A stretch of DNA of 64,000 nt from Massilia sp. PDC64 (GTDB taxonomy: Bacteria > Pseudomonadota > Gammaproteobacteria > Burkholderiales > Burkholderiaceae_D), in contig NZ_FMZS01000001.1 of assembly GCF_900101265.1 (NCBI RefSeq), forward strand, positions 248,001 through 312,000. The letters are read 5' to 3'. The translations under genes and the position numbers were made by a program. How positions within the stretch are numbered: the first letter of the stretch is position 1; the number at the start of each line of letters is the position of its first letter. The notes beneath the pieces were generated by a model, which made no database searches, had not been told where the DNA came from, and saw only the letters and a list, made by a program, of their open reading frames with translations. Below are positions 33,435-42,445 of this stretch, piece after piece.

Positions 33435-34733
33435 ATGACCGACAAACTGATCGAACTGCAGGCCGTGCAAAAGGCCTTCCGCAGCGCCGACGGCGCCCCG
33501 CGCACCGTGCTCGAAGGCGTCGACTTCACGCTGGCGGACGGCGAGATCGTCGCGCTGCTGGGCAAATCCGGTTCCGGCAAATCGACCCTGCTGCGCATCG
33601 TGGCGGGCCTCGTGCCGGCCGATGCGGGCAAGGTCGAATACCGCGGCCGTCCGATCCGCGGGCCGCTGTCCGGCGTCGCGATGGTCTTTCAATCGTTCGC
33701 GCTGTTCCCCTGGCTGACGGTGCAGCAGAACGTCGAGCTGGGCCTGGAAGCGCAGGGCGTACCGCCCGCCGTGCGGCGCGAGCGGGCGGACGCGATGCTC
33801 GACCTGATCGGCCTCTCCGGCTTCGGCAGCGCGCTGCCGCGCGAGCTGTCCGGCGGCATGCGCCAGCGCGTGGGCATCGCGCGCGCGCTCGTCACGCACC
33901 CGGACGTGCTGCTGATGGACGAAGCCTTTTCCGCGCTCGACGTGCTGACGGGCGAGACGCTGCGGGGCGACATCCTCGACCTGTGGGATGGCAAGCGCAT
34001 TCCCACGCGCGGCATCCTGATCGTCTCGCACAACATCGAGGAAGCCGTCATGATGGCGGACCGCATCATCATCCTGTCGAGCGATCCGGGCCGCGTGCGC
34101 CACGAGATCCGCATCGACCTGCCGCGCCCGCGCAATGCCGACGCGCCGGAAGTGCGCGCCCTCGTCGACGAAGTCTACGGCCTGATGACGATGCGTCCCG
34201 CCGCCGCTCCCGCGACGGCGCGCCCGGCCGCCATCGACTACCGCGTGCCGGACACGGACGTGGGCCGCATGGAGAGCGTGCTGGACCTGCTGGCCGCCGC
34301 CCCGTACGACGGCCGCGCCGACCTGCCGCAACTGTCGGAAGACACCGAGCTGCCGGACGAGGAACTGTTCCCGACCTACGAGGCGCTGGGCCTGCTGGGC
34401 CTCGCCCACGTCGAGCGGGGCGACATCGCGCTGACGGGACTCGGCCTGCGCTATGCCCAGGCCGACCAGGCCCTGCGCCAGGCGCTGTTCGGCCAGCAGC
34501 TGTTGAAGAACGTGCCGCTGGCCGCGCGCATCCGCCGCCAGCTGGAGGAAGAACCGGGCGGCGCGCTGCCGGAAGATCCGTTCATCGACCTGCTGGAAGA
34601 CACGCTGGAAGCGGACCAGGCCAAGCGCATGCTGGAAGTGGCGATCGAGTGGGGCCGCTACGGCGAACTCTATGAGTACGACTATCACACGGGCCGGCTG
34701 AAACTGCCGGGTACGGGCAACACGAAGGAGTGA
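33435..34733 (+). CDS. ABC importer ATPase with AAA-associated C-terminal domain
   Basis: A 432-residue NitT/TauT-type ATP-binding subunit. Walker A is GKSGSGKST (residues 43-51), the Q-loop is MVFQSFALFPW, the signature is LSGGMRQRVGIARAL, and Walker B is VLLMDEAFSALD with the switch His in IVSHNIEEAV. Residues from about 270 onward form the C-terminal 'AAA-associated' domain seen on a subset of nitrate/sulfonate-type ATPases, which may regulate the transporter. GAGAGGA precedes the ATG. The next gene begins one base after the stop. Confidence 0.93.
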   Translation: MTDKLIELQAVQKAFRSADGAPRTVLEGVDFTLADGEIVALLGKSGSGKSTLLRIVAGLVPADAGKVEYRGRPIRGPLSGVAMVFQSFALFPWLTVQQNVELGLEAQGVPPAVRRERADAMLDLIGLSGFGSALPRELSGGMRQRVGIARALVTHPDVLLMDEAFSALDVLTGETLRGDILDLWDGKRIPTRGILIVSHNIEEAVMMADRIIILSSDPGRVRHEIRIDLPRPRNADAPEVRALVDEVYGLMTMRPAAAPATARPAAIDYRVPDTDVGRMESVLDLLAAAPYDGRADLPQLSEDTELPDEELFPTYEALGLLGLAHVERGDIALTGLGLRYAQADQALRQALFGQQLLKNVPLAARIRRQLEEEPGGALPEDPFIDLLEDTLEADQAKRMLEVAIEWGRYGELYEYDYHTGRLKLPGTGNTKE

Positions 34734-34734
34734 C

Positions 34735-35301
34735 ATGGAAGGTATCGACATCCCGGGAGACTCGAAGCTCGACCGCAAGGTCGCGCTGACCGTGGCGCTG
34801 CTGGCGTCCTTCATGGGCGTCTGCAAGGTCAAGGACGACAACATCGTGCAGGCGATGCAGCAGGCGCAGGCCGACAAGATCGACCACTGGGCCTTTTACC
34901 AGGCCCGCAACCTGCGCCAGGAACAGGCGCATACGACCCTGCTGCAACTACGCCTGGCCGCCGCCGGTCGTCCTGCGGGCGAGCAGGCCGGCTACGCCGC
35001 CGCGATCGCGGAACTGGAAAAGCTGGAGCACGACCAGGCGCAGAAGAAGAACGACGTGCTGACGCAGGCGAAGCAGGACCAGGTGACGTACGACGCGCTG
35101 AACTACCGCGACGACCAGTTCGACCTGTCCGACGCGGCGCTGGCGCTCGCGCTGTCGCTGCTGGCCGTCACGACGCTGACGCGCCAGCGCTGGCTGTATC
35201 TCGCGGCGCTGGTGCCGACGGCGGTCGGCGTGTTCTATGGCGTGGCCGGGCTGGCGGGGTTGCCGTTTCACCCGGCGTGGTTGACGGGGTTGTTGTCCTG
35301 A
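34735..35301 (+). CDS. DUF4337 membrane protein
   Basis: A 188-residue protein of the DUF4337 family. It has an N-terminal hydrophobic helix (about 17-33, ALTVALLASFMGVCKV) and the family-typical DHWAFYQARNLRQEQA. A charged helical/coiled-coil stretch (about 80-120) and two C-terminal helices (about 128-146 and 152-178) follow. The function of the family is unknown. Its ATG lies one base after the ATPase stop, so it is translated with the transporter and may be an accessory subunit. It ends abutting the convergent rph gene. Confidence 0.8.
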   Translation: MEGIDIPGDSKLDRKVALTVALLASFMGVCKVKDDNIVQAMQQAQADKIDHWAFYQARNLRQEQAHTTLLQLRLAAAGRPAGEQAGYAAAIAELEKLEHDQAQKKNDVLTQAKQDQVTYDALNYRDDQFDLSDAALALALSLLAVTTLTRQRWLYLAALVPTAVGVFYGVAGLAGLPFHPAWLTGLLS

Positions 35302-36036
35302 TCAGGCCGCGAGGCCGAGCGCCCGTTTCTGCAGGGTGACCAGTTCGCGGATGCCCTGCTCCGCCAGGTCCAGCAACCGGTTCATCCCGGCGCGGTCGAA
35401 CGCCTCGCCCTCGGCCGTGCCCTGCACTTCGACGAAGTGGCCGGCATCCGTCATCACGACGTTCATGTCGGTGTCGCAGCCGGAATCCTCGACGTAGTCC
35501 AGGTCCAGCACGGGCACGCCGCCCACGACGCCCACCGAGATCGCGGCGACGAAGTGCTTGACCGGCACCACGGGAATCGCGCCGGCCGCGACGAGCTTCG
35601 AGAACGCGTCGTACGCGGCCACCATCGCGCCCGTGATCGACGCCGTGCGCGTGCCGCCGTCGGCCTGGATCACGTCGCAGTCCAGGTGCAGGGTGCGTTC
35701 GCCGAACGCTTCCAGGTCGAACGCGGCGCGCAGCGAGCGGCCGATCAGGCGCTGGATTTCCTGCGTGCGGCCGGACTGCTTGCCGCGCGCCGCCTCGCGG
35801 TCCATGCGCGTGTGCGTGGAGCGTGGCAGCATGCCGTATTCCGCCGTCAGCCAGCCCTGCCCTTTGCCCTTCAGGAAGCCCGGCACTTTTTCCTCGATGC
35901 TGGCGGTGCAGATCACCTTCGTGTCGCCGCATTCGATCAGCACGGAACCTTCGGCGTGCTTCGTGTACTGGCGGGTGATGCGGATGGCGCGCAGCTGGTC
36001 GACGGCACGGCCGCTGGGGCGGAGGGTTTGAGTCAT
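35302..36036 (-). CDS. rph: Ribonuclease PH
   Basis: Phosphorolytic 3'-5' exoribonuclease that trims tRNA and other RNA 3' ends; it is a hexamer in characterised members. The 244-residue protein has the family motifs [34 protein letters not shown] minus ends, [18 protein letters not shown] and [18 protein letters not shown], which includes the catalytic acidic residues and phosphate-binding arginines. It is the last gene of a unit with PP2C and kinase genes, 25 bases after the phosphatase stop. Confidence 0.97.
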   Translation of the reverse strand: MTQTLRPSGRAVDQLRAIRITRQYTKHAEGSVLIECGDTKVICTASIEEKVPGFLKGKGQGWLTAEYGMLPRSTHTRMDREAARGKQSGRTQEIQRLIGRSLRAAFDLEAFGERTLHLDCDVIQADGGTRTASITGAMVAAYDAFSKLVAAGAIPVVPVKHFVAAISVGVVGGVPVLDLDYVEDSGCDTDMNVVMTDAGHFVEVQGTAEGEAFDRAGMNRLLDLAEQGIRELVTLQKRALGLAA

Positions 36037-36061
36037 GGATGTCCTTTGCGTGAGTAGTTGG

Positions 36062-36991
36062 TTATTTCAGGATCTGCGACGACTTCTCGATCGCATCGCG
36101 GATCTCGGCGATGGCTTTCTCGATATCGTCCTCGTCGAACGGGTCGTCGGGTGCGGGTGCGGCGGCCGGGGCATCGAGGCGGCTCGTGACCTCGCCTTCC
36201 GGCACCATCTGCGTGGAGACGACGCTGGGGTCGCCCGCCGCGGCCGGCGTGCCCGCGCCCTGCCACTGGATGGCGAGCGCCGTCGTGTTGTCGCCGCGGC
36301 TGCCCGCGATCGCGGTCGCCATCGCGATCATCTCCGGCACGGCCTGCGTGATGGGCTGCGCGGACAGGCGGTGCGCGATCTCGGTGTCGGGCAGCACGGA
36401 CCACAGGCCGTCGGAACACAGCAGCAGGATGTCGCCCGGCTCCAGGCTGGCCGCGCGCGACAGCTCGACCTTCGGCGGCGTCGACGCGCCGAGGCAGTTG
36501 TACAGCTTGTTGCGGTCCGGGTGCGTGGCGCGCTCGCTCGCATCGGCCTGTCCTTTCGCGATCAGGTACTCGATGTGCGAATGGTCGCGCGTGCGCCCGA
36601 GGACCTGGCCGCGGCGCAGCCAGTACAGGCGCGAATCGCCGCAATGGGCCCAGACCGCGCTGTTGTGCTGCACGAGGCAGGCGACGATCGTCGTGCGCGG
36701 GCTGTCCGGCATCGCCTTGTCGCGGGTGTAGCGCAGGATGTCGTCGTGGGCCTGCTGCAGGGCTTCCTGGAGGAAGCGCTCGGGCTTGCGCACGTAAGGC
36801 GTCGCCTGCGCCTTGAAGCGCGTGGCGATGCTTTGCAGGGCGATCGTGGCCGCGACTTCGCCGCGCAAATGGCCGCCCATGCCGTCCGCCAGCACGAGCA
36901 GCAGCGCGTCGCGCGTGTACAGGTAGCCCATGCGGTCCTGGTTGAGTTTGCGGCCGCCGATGTGGCTCTGCTGGTAGACGGAAAATTGCAT
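36062..36991 (-). CDS. PP2C-type Ser/Thr protein phosphatase
   Basis: A 309-residue Mn2+/Mg2+-dependent phosphatase (Stp/PrpC-like). Metal-binding motifs are [53 protein letters not shown] and [12 protein letters not shown]. The C-terminal 70 residues form an Ala/Pro/Asp-rich tail ending in a short acidic helix outside the catalytic domain. It starts nine bases after the kinase stop, and the pair probably sets a reversible phosphorylation switch. The target proteins are unknown. Confidence 0.95.
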   Translation of the reverse strand: MQFSVYQQSHIGGRKLNQDRMGYLYTRDALLLVLADGMGGHLRGEVAATIALQSIATRFKAQATPYVRKPERFLQEALQQAHDDILRYTRDKAMPDSPRTTIVACLVQHNSAVWAHCGDSRLYWLRRGQVLGRTRDHSHIEYLIAKGQADASERATHPDRNKLYNCLGASTPPKVELSRAASLEPGDILLLCSDGLWSVLPDTEIAHRLSAQPITQAVPEMIAMATAIAGSRGDNTTALAIQWQGAGTPAAAGDPSVVSTQMVPEGEVTSRLDAPAAAPAPDDPFDEDDIEKAIAEIRDAIEKSSQILK

Positions 36992-37000
36992 GGGCTGTCC

Positions 37001-37987
37001 TCAGGCGCGTCCGCGGCCGAAGCCGATGCGTTCGACGAGGCCGCGCCAGCCGGACGCCGGCACCGCCTCCCCGGTCTCGTGCGCCAGGGCCGCCGGCGTC
37101 GCAGGCAGGCCCGCCTGCAGCACCTTCTGCACGGCGAACACGCTCTGCGGGCGCGCCAGCGGATCGAGGGCGAGGCATGCCTTCACCATCGCCACGAGGC
37201 CCGGCGTGTACGCCCCCTCGAGCTTCGCGCACTGTTGGTCCATCGTGTCGGCCGCGCGGCGCTGGTCGGCCGGCTGCGGCGGCGCGCCGGCCATGCACGC
37301 GAACATGGCGGCGCCGATGCTGTAGATGTCCGTCCACGGCCCCAGCGCACTGCCTTTGACGTACAGCTCGGGTGCCGCGAAGCCGGGCGTGTACATGGGC
37401 GCCAGGGTGGGCGCGTCCGTGTGGATGGTCTGGCGCGCGGCGCCGAAGTCGAGCAGCATGGGCGAGCCGTCCGTACGCAAATAGATGTTGGCCGGCTTGA
37501 GGTCGAGGTGCAGCAGCTTGTTCGCGTGGACGTCGCGCAGGCCGGCGCAGACGCCGTTGAAGACCTGCCGGATGAACGGTTCGCCGGCGCGGCTGCCTTT
37601 CGCGACGAGGCGCGCCGCATATTCCTGCAGCGAGTGGCCGGATTCGTAGGCCATCACCATATAAACCGTGTCGTTGGCGCGGAAAAAATTTAACACCCGC
37701 ACGACGTTCGGGTGGACGATGCGCGCCAGCGCCCGCCCCTCCTCGAAAAAGCATTTCAGGCCGATGCGGAAAACGGGCAGGTTCGCTTTCGGAATCACGG
37801 GCGCCAGCTCGCCCGGGGCCCGCAGCGCCAGGGCGCTGGGCAGGTATTCCTTGATCGCCACGGCGTTGCCGTCGGCATCATATGCAAGATAAACAATACT
37901 GAACCCGCCGGACGCAATTTTCTTTACAATGCGATATCCGCCAATTTCCAGCCCATCGGGCAGGGGAGCATTATTCTGGGCAGCCAT
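37001..37987 (-). CDS. Hanks-type Ser/Thr protein kinase
   Basis: A 328-residue soluble eukaryotic-like kinase. The G-loop is IASGGFSIVYLA (24-35) with the ATP-anchoring Lys46 in VAIKEYLP. The catalytic loop reads HLDLKPANI, with Leu in place of the usual Arg of HRD, DFGAAR binds Mg2+, and FAAPELY is the APE motif. The LD rather than RD form suggests it does not need activation-loop phosphorylation in the usual manner. No transmembrane sensor follows, only a short C-terminal tail. It is first in the kinase-PP2C-rph unit and divergent from yicC. Confidence 0.94.
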   Translation of the reverse strand: MAAQNNAPLPDGLEIGGYRIVKKIASGGFSIVYLAYDADGNAVAIKEYLPSALALRAPGELAPVIPKANLPVFRIGLKCFFEEGRALARIVHPNVVRVLNFFRANDTVYMVMAYESGHSLQEYAARLVAKGSRAGEPFIRQVFNGVCAGLRDVHANKLLHLDLKPANIYLRTDGSPMLLDFGAARQTIHTDAPTLAPMYTPGFAAPELYVKGSALGPWTDIYSIGAAMFACMAGAPPQPADQRRAADTMDQQCAKLEGAYTPGLVAMVKACLALDPLARPQSVFAVQKVLQAGLPATPAALAHETGEAVPASGWRGLVERIGFGRGRA

Positions 37988-38136
37988 TTGGGAAAGTATT
38001 CCTTGCTAAACACGGCGATTGTGTGGATAAATCACCGCTTTGTAAAGAATAAGGGAATCTCGCAAAACCACAGCGCGCGGCGCCACCCGCACCGCGCTGC
38101 GGCCGGCCAAGCGGATTCCGGAAATCGGGGACTCCA

Positions 38137-39039
38137 TTGAGCATTTCTAGCATGACAGGTTATGCGGTCGCCACAAGCGAAGGCGCTGCCGGCACCCTGA
38201 CGATCGAGATCAAGAGCGTCAATTCGCGCTTTCTCGACCTCCAGTTCCGCATCAACGACGAGCTGCGCGCGCTGGAACCGGACCTGCGCTCCGCCATCAT
38301 GGCGGCCATCACGCGCGGCAAGGTCGAGGTGCGGCTGTCGTTCGGGCGCAAGGCCACGACCGGCTCCCAGGCCCTGAACCATACGCTGCTGGCCGACCTC
38401 GCCCGGCTGCAGGCCGAGGTCACGCGCCACTTCGTGTCCGCGCCGTTGATGACGGTCGCGGAACTGCTGCGCTGGCCCGGTGTGATCGAGGAAGCGCAGA
38501 TCGGCCAGGAATCGCTGCAGGCCGATGTCGCCGCCCTCGCCGCGAAGACGATCGCCGCCTTCGTCGACAGCCGCAAGCGCGAAGGCGCGGCGCTGGAAGC
38601 GATGCTGATCTCGCGCATCGAGGCCATGGAAGCCATCGTCAAGCGCATCACCCCGTTGATCCCGCAAGTCATCGCCCAGTTCCAGCAAAAGGCCATCGAG
38701 CGCATGCAGGACGCGCTGGGCCTGGCCGGCCACGGCAACCCGCAAGTACTCACGCGCCAGGAAGTCTTCGAACGGATCCGCCAGGAAGTCACCCTGTACG
38801 GCATCCGCATCGACGTCTCGGAAGAATTGTCGCGCCTGACCGCGCACCTGAACGAGACCCGCCACATCCTCAAGAAGGGCGGCCAGGTCGGCAAGCGCCT
38901 CGACTTCATGATGCAGGAACTGAACCGCGAAGCGAATACGCTGGGCGCCAAGGCTTCCGTCAAGGAGCTGGCCGATGCGTCCATGGAGCTCAAGCTGCTC
39001 ATTGAGCAGATGCGCGAACAGGTTCAAAATCTGGAATAA
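38137..39039 (+). CDS. yicC: YicC/YloC family endoribonuclease
   Basis: A 300-residue protein (MSISSMTGYAVATSEG at the N-terminus; C-terminal LDFMMQELNREANTLGAKAS, the DUF1732 region). E. coli YicC and B. subtilis YloC are now known as endoribonucleases; YicC takes part in decay of the small RNA RyhB. The TTG start at 38137 keeps the family's pre-SMTGYA residues. ATG 38152 would trim them, so TTG is preferred. It is the first gene of the yicC-gmk-rpoZ-spoT series. Confidence 0.92.
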   Translation: MSISSMTGYAVATSEGAAGTLTIEIKSVNSRFLDLQFRINDELRALEPDLRSAIMAAITRGKVEVRLSFGRKATTGSQALNHTLLADLARLQAEVTRHFVSAPLMTVAELLRWPGVIEEAQIGQESLQADVAALAAKTIAAFVDSRKREGAALEAMLISRIEAMEAIVKRITPLIPQVIAQFQQKAIERMQDALGLAGHGNPQVLTRQEVFERIRQEVTLYGIRIDVSEELSRLTAHLNETRHILKKGGQVGKRLDFMMQELNREANTLGAKASVKELADASMELKLLIEQMREQVQNLE

Positions 39040-39061
39040 GCGCGACCCATCGGGTCGTGGT

Positions 39062-39094
39062 GAACGCGTGGCCGGGGCGACCCGCCACGCGTTC
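39062..39094. terminator. Hairpin between yicC and gmk
   Basis: GAACGCGTGG (39062-39071) and CCACGCGTTC (39085-39094) form a perfect 10-bp stem with a 13-base GC-rich loop. It is preceded by a smaller hairpin, CGACCC/GGGTCG (39043-39057). No T-run follows, so this may be a partial or Rho-assisted terminator or an mRNA-stabilising structure. Confidence 0.5.
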
Positions 39095-39136
39095 TATGCA
39101 TTACCATCGAATTAACACGTAACAAAGGAATCCACC

Positions 39137-39784
39137 ATGCTCACCACCGCTTTCTCCGGCAGCCTGTTCGTCGTCGCCGCCCCGTCCGGCGCCGGCAAGT
39201 CGACCCTGGTCAATGCGCTGCTGGCGCTGGAACCGGGCATCAAGCTGTCGATCTCGACCACGACGCGTCCACCGCGCCCGGGCGAAGAAGACGGCCGCGA
39301 ATACCACTTCACCACCGCCGAGGATTTCGTCGCCCGCGCCGACCGCGGCGAGTTCCTGGAATGGGCCGAGGTGCATGGCAATTACTACGGCACGAGCCGC
39401 CTGACGGTGGAACAGGAAATGAAGACGGGTACGGACATCCTGCTGGAAATCGACTGGCAGGGCGCGCGCCAGGTGAAGAAGCAGTTCCCGGACGCGGCCG
39501 GCATCTTCATTTTGCCGCCGTCGATCGCGGCGCTGGAAGAGCGCCTGCACAAGCGCGGCACGGACGAGCCGCACATCATCACGCGACGCCTGCTGGCCGC
39601 GGGGGGCGAGATCGCTCACGCTCCCGAGTTCGAGTATGCTATCATCAACGAAGAGTTCAACGTCGCCCTGTCCGAGCTGCAGGCGATTGTCAAAGCGACA
39701 CGTTCGCGCTTCGCCCAACAGGCAGCCCGCAACGCCTCGCTCTTTGCCCAGCTGGGAATCCACGTGCAGCAACCGCAAGCCTAA
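39137..39784 (+). CDS. gmk: Guanylate kinase
   Basis: Phosphorylates GMP to GDP with ATP, feeding GTP and (p)ppGpp pools. At 215 residues it has P-loop APSGAGKST (15-23), the GMP-binding [19 protein letters not shown] minus ends, and the lid region [21 protein letters not shown] with conserved Arg residues. Its place just before rpoZ and spoT is the same as in E. coli and most beta/gammaproteobacteria. AAAGGAA precedes the ATG by about seven bases. Confidence 0.97.
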   Translation: MLTTAFSGSLFVVAAPSGAGKSTLVNALLALEPGIKLSISTTTRPPRPGEEDGREYHFTTAEDFVARADRGEFLEWAEVHGNYYGTSRLTVEQEMKTGTDILLEIDWQGARQVKKQFPDAAGIFILPPSIAALEERLHKRGTDEPHIITRRLLAAGGEIAHAPEFEYAIINEEFNVALSELQAIVKATRSRFAQQAARNASLFAQLGIHVQQPQA

Positions 39785-39788
39785 ATAT

Positions 39789-39829
39789 CGGGGTCAGAGC
39801 CCGGTTTTCGCGCTTGGGCTCTGACCCCG
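39789..39829. repeat. 14-bp-stem hairpin repeat between gmk and rpoZ
   Basis: CGGGGTCAGAGCCC (39789-39802) and GGGCTCTGACCCCG (39816-39829) are perfect complements around a 13-base loop. There is no downstream T-tract. The GGGGTCAGAGCCC-type palindrome looks like a dispersed intergenic repeat; within this window I noticed only this copy. Confidence 0.7.
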
Positions 39830-39919
39830 ACTGACTAGACAGAACGTACGCACACAGTTTGCGGCATCGAAGTCGCTTTGAACCGGCCCAAATAGTTATC
39901 TGATCATTAGGAGTGCCAC

Positions 39920-40123
39920 ATGGCCCGCATTACCATCGAAGATTGCCTGAAAAACGTCCCGAACCGTTTCCAGCTGACCCTGGCCGCGACCTACCGCGCC
40001 CGCCAGCTGCTGCAAGGCCACACCCCGAAAGTCGAAGCCAAGGACAAGCCGACCGTCGTCGCGCTGCGTGAAATCGCCGCCGGCAAAGTCGGTCTGGAAA
40101 TGCTGAAAAAAGTCCCGATGTAA
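39920..40123 (+). CDS. rpoZ: RNA polymerase omega subunit
   Basis: A 67-residue subunit that aids folding and assembly of beta-prime and forms part of a ppGpp-binding site. [29 protein letters not shown] minus its tail and [16 protein letters not shown] match the family over nearly its full length. It is slightly shorter at the C-terminus than the 91-residue E. coli protein, as is usual in betaproteobacteria. AGGAG precedes the ATG. It lies between gmk and spoT. Confidence 0.97.
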   Translation: MARITIEDCLKNVPNRFQLTLAATYRARQLLQGHTPKVEAKDKPTVVALREIAAGKVGLEMLKKVPM

Positions 40124-40198
40124 GTCGGGCGGTGCCTGAATGAGTCAGCCCGTGATTCTGTTATGCTGTTTCCATACTGCGGCTGATTGTTATTACGT

Positions 40199-42445
40199 AT
40201 GAGCTTATCCTCACCGGATTCCGTCCACTCGGGCACCAACAACAAGGCGAGCCGGCCCGGCCGGCCCGCCAACAAACCGCAGGAAGCCGAGCCGGCGCCC
40301 GCTCCCGGCGTCGCGTCGATCACGCACCTGGCCGGCAAGCTGGCCGAATACCTCACCCCCGTCGAACTCAAGCGCGTCAAGGAAGCCTACCGCTTCTCGG
40401 ACGAGATGCACCTCGGCCAGGTCCGCAAGTCGGGCGAGCCGTACATCTCGCACCCGATCGCCGTGGCCGAGATCTGCGCCGACTGGAAGCTGGACGCCCA
40501 GGCGATCATGGCCGCACTGCTGCACGACGTGATCGAGGACCAGGACGTCAAGAAGGAAGAGCTGCTGGAGCGTTTCGGCCCCCAGGTCGCCGACCTCGTC
40601 GACGGCCTGTCGAAGCTGGAAAAGATCGAATTCCAGAGCGTCGTCGAAGCGCAGGCGGAAAACTTCCGCAAGATGCTGCTGGCGATGGCGTCGGACGTGC
40701 GCGTCATCCTGATCAAGCTCGCCGACCGCCTGCACAACATGCGCACCCTCGGCGTGATGGCCCCGGCCAAGAAGCGCCGCATCGCGGGCGAGACGATGGA
40801 AGTCTACGTCCCGATCGCGCACCGCCTCGGCCTGAACGACATCTACCGCGAACTGCAGGACCTGTCGTTCTCGCACCTGTACCCGCTGCGCTACCGCACG
40901 CTGTCGAAGGCGATCAAGGCCGCGCGCGGCAACCGCCGCGAAGTGGTCAAGAAGATCCTCGACGCCGTCAAGAACCAGCTGGCCGCGGCCGGCCTGCCGG
41001 CCGAAGTCTACGGCCGCGAGAAGACGCTGTTCGGCATCTATAAAAAGATGCGCAACAAGCACCTGTCGTTCTCGCAGGTGCTGGACGTGTACGGCTTTCG
41101 CGTCGTCGTCGACACGGTCCCGAACTGCTACGTGGCGCTCGGCGCCCTGCACGGGCTGTACAAGCCCATGCCCGGCAAGTTCAAGGACTACATCGCGATC
41201 CGCAAGATCAACGGCTACCAGTCGCTGCACACCACCCTGATCGGCCCGTACGGCACCCCGGTCGAATTCCAGATCCGTACCCAGGAAATGCACCGCACCG
41301 CGGAATCCGGCGTGGCCGCGCACTGGCTGTACAAGACGGGCGACCAGAACATGACCGACCTGCAGCAGCGCACCCACGCGTGGCTGCAGTCGCTGCTCGA
41401 CATCCAGCAGCAGACGGGCGATTCCGCCGAATTCCTCGAGCACGTGAAGGTCGACCTGTTCCCGGACTCCGTCTACGTGTTCACGCCGAAGTCGAAGATC
41501 ATTGCCCTGCCGCGCGGCGCGACGCCGCTGGACTTCGCCTACAGCATCCACACGGGCATCGGCGACCACACGGTGGGCGTCAAGATCAACCACGAACCCG
41601 CGTCGCTGCGCACGGAACTGCACAACGGCGACATCGTCGAGATCGAGACCGATCCCGATTCGCGCCCCAGCCCGACGTGGCTCTCGTTTGTGCGCACGGG
41701 CAAGGCGCGCTCGGCGATCCGCCACCACCTGCGCACCGTCAACCTGAACGAATCCGTCGAACTGGGCCAGGAACTGCTGGGCCAGGCGCTGGCCCAGCTG
41801 GGCATCAAGGCGGAACTTCTGCCTTCCACCATCGAACGCCTGCTGGCGGAATCGTCGGCCAAGTCGATGGACGAGGTGTATGCCGACATCGGCATCGGCA
41901 AGCGCATGCCCGCGCTCGTCGCGCGCCACATCGTGAGCCTGCTGGGCGGCGACGTCGCCTCCGTCCCCGCGCAGCCGAGCCACGGCGCCGAGCTGGATCC
42001 GGTGACGATCTACGGCAGCGAAGGCGTGGCCGTGCAGCTGGCACCGTGCTGCCTGCCGATCCCGGGCGACCACATCATCGGCCAGCTGCGCCGCGACCAG
42101 GGGCTCGTCGTGCACACGGCCGACTGCTCGCAGGCGACCCGCCTGCGCCTGAAGGAACCGGACCGCTGGATCCCGGTCCAGTGGGGCAGCGAACTGAACC
42201 GTCGCTTCGACTGCCGCATCCGCCTGCTGATCAACAACGAAAAGGGCATCCTGGCCCGCGTCGCCGCCGAGATCGGCGAGTCCGACGCCAACATCACGTA
42301 TGTCGGCATGGACGAGGACGACGAACACATGATGACCCAGCTGCGCTTCACGATCCAGGTCAAGGACCGCGTGCACCTGGCGCACCTGATCCGCAACCTG
42401 CGCCGCGTGGCCGGCGTCAACCGCGTGGAGCGCGAGCGGGCGTAA
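40199..42445 (+). CDS. spoT: Bifunctional (p)ppGpp synthetase/hydrolase
   Basis: A 748-residue RelA/SpoT-family protein that controls the stringent response. An intact HD hydrolase domain (about 60-200, with LLHDVIEDQDV) shows hydrolase capacity. The synthetase domain (about 245-365; VLDVYGFRVVVD, KINGYQSLHTTLIGPYG) also looks intact. TGS (about 410-470), zinc-finger/helical and ACT (about 670-745) domains complete the regulatory half. The ATG 40199 is favoured; a TTG four codons earlier is also in frame. It ends exactly where the convergent FGE-like gene ends. Confidence 0.95.
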   Translation: MSLSSPDSVHSGTNNKASRPGRPANKPQEAEPAPAPGVASITHLAGKLAEYLTPVELKRVKEAYRFSDEMHLGQVRKSGEPYISHPIAVAEICADWKLDAQAIMAALLHDVIEDQDVKKEELLERFGPQVADLVDGLSKLEKIEFQSVVEAQAENFRKMLLAMASDVRVILIKLADRLHNMRTLGVMAPAKKRRIAGETMEVYVPIAHRLGLNDIYRELQDLSFSHLYPLRYRTLSKAIKAARGNRREVVKKILDAVKNQLAAAGLPAEVYGREKTLFGIYKKMRNKHLSFSQVLDVYGFRVVVDTVPNCYVALGALHGLYKPMPGKFKDYIAIRKINGYQSLHTTLIGPYGTPVEFQIRTQEMHRTAESGVAAHWLYKTGDQNMTDLQQRTHAWLQSLLDIQQQTGDSAEFLEHVKVDLFPDSVYVFTPKSKIIALPRGATPLDFAYSIHTGIGDHTVGVKINHEPASLRTELHNGDIVEIETDPDSRPSPTWLSFVRTGKARSAIRHHLRTVNLNESVELGQELLGQALAQLGIKAELLPSTIERLLAESSAKSMDEVYADIGIGKRMPALVARHIVSLLGGDVASVPAQPSHGAELDPVTIYGSEGVAVQLAPCCLPIPGDHIIGQLRRDQGLVVHTADCSQATRLRLKEPDRWIPVQWGSELNRRFDCRIRLLINNEKGILARVAAEIGESDANITYVGMDEDDEHMMTQLRFTIQVKDRVHLAHLIRNLRRVAGVNRVERERA

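Noticed and set aside
40124..40198. Possible terminator hairpin between rpoZ and spoT (CGGGC...GCCCG)
   Set aside because: Only 5-bp arms over a long loop and no T-tract; too weak to list as a feature.
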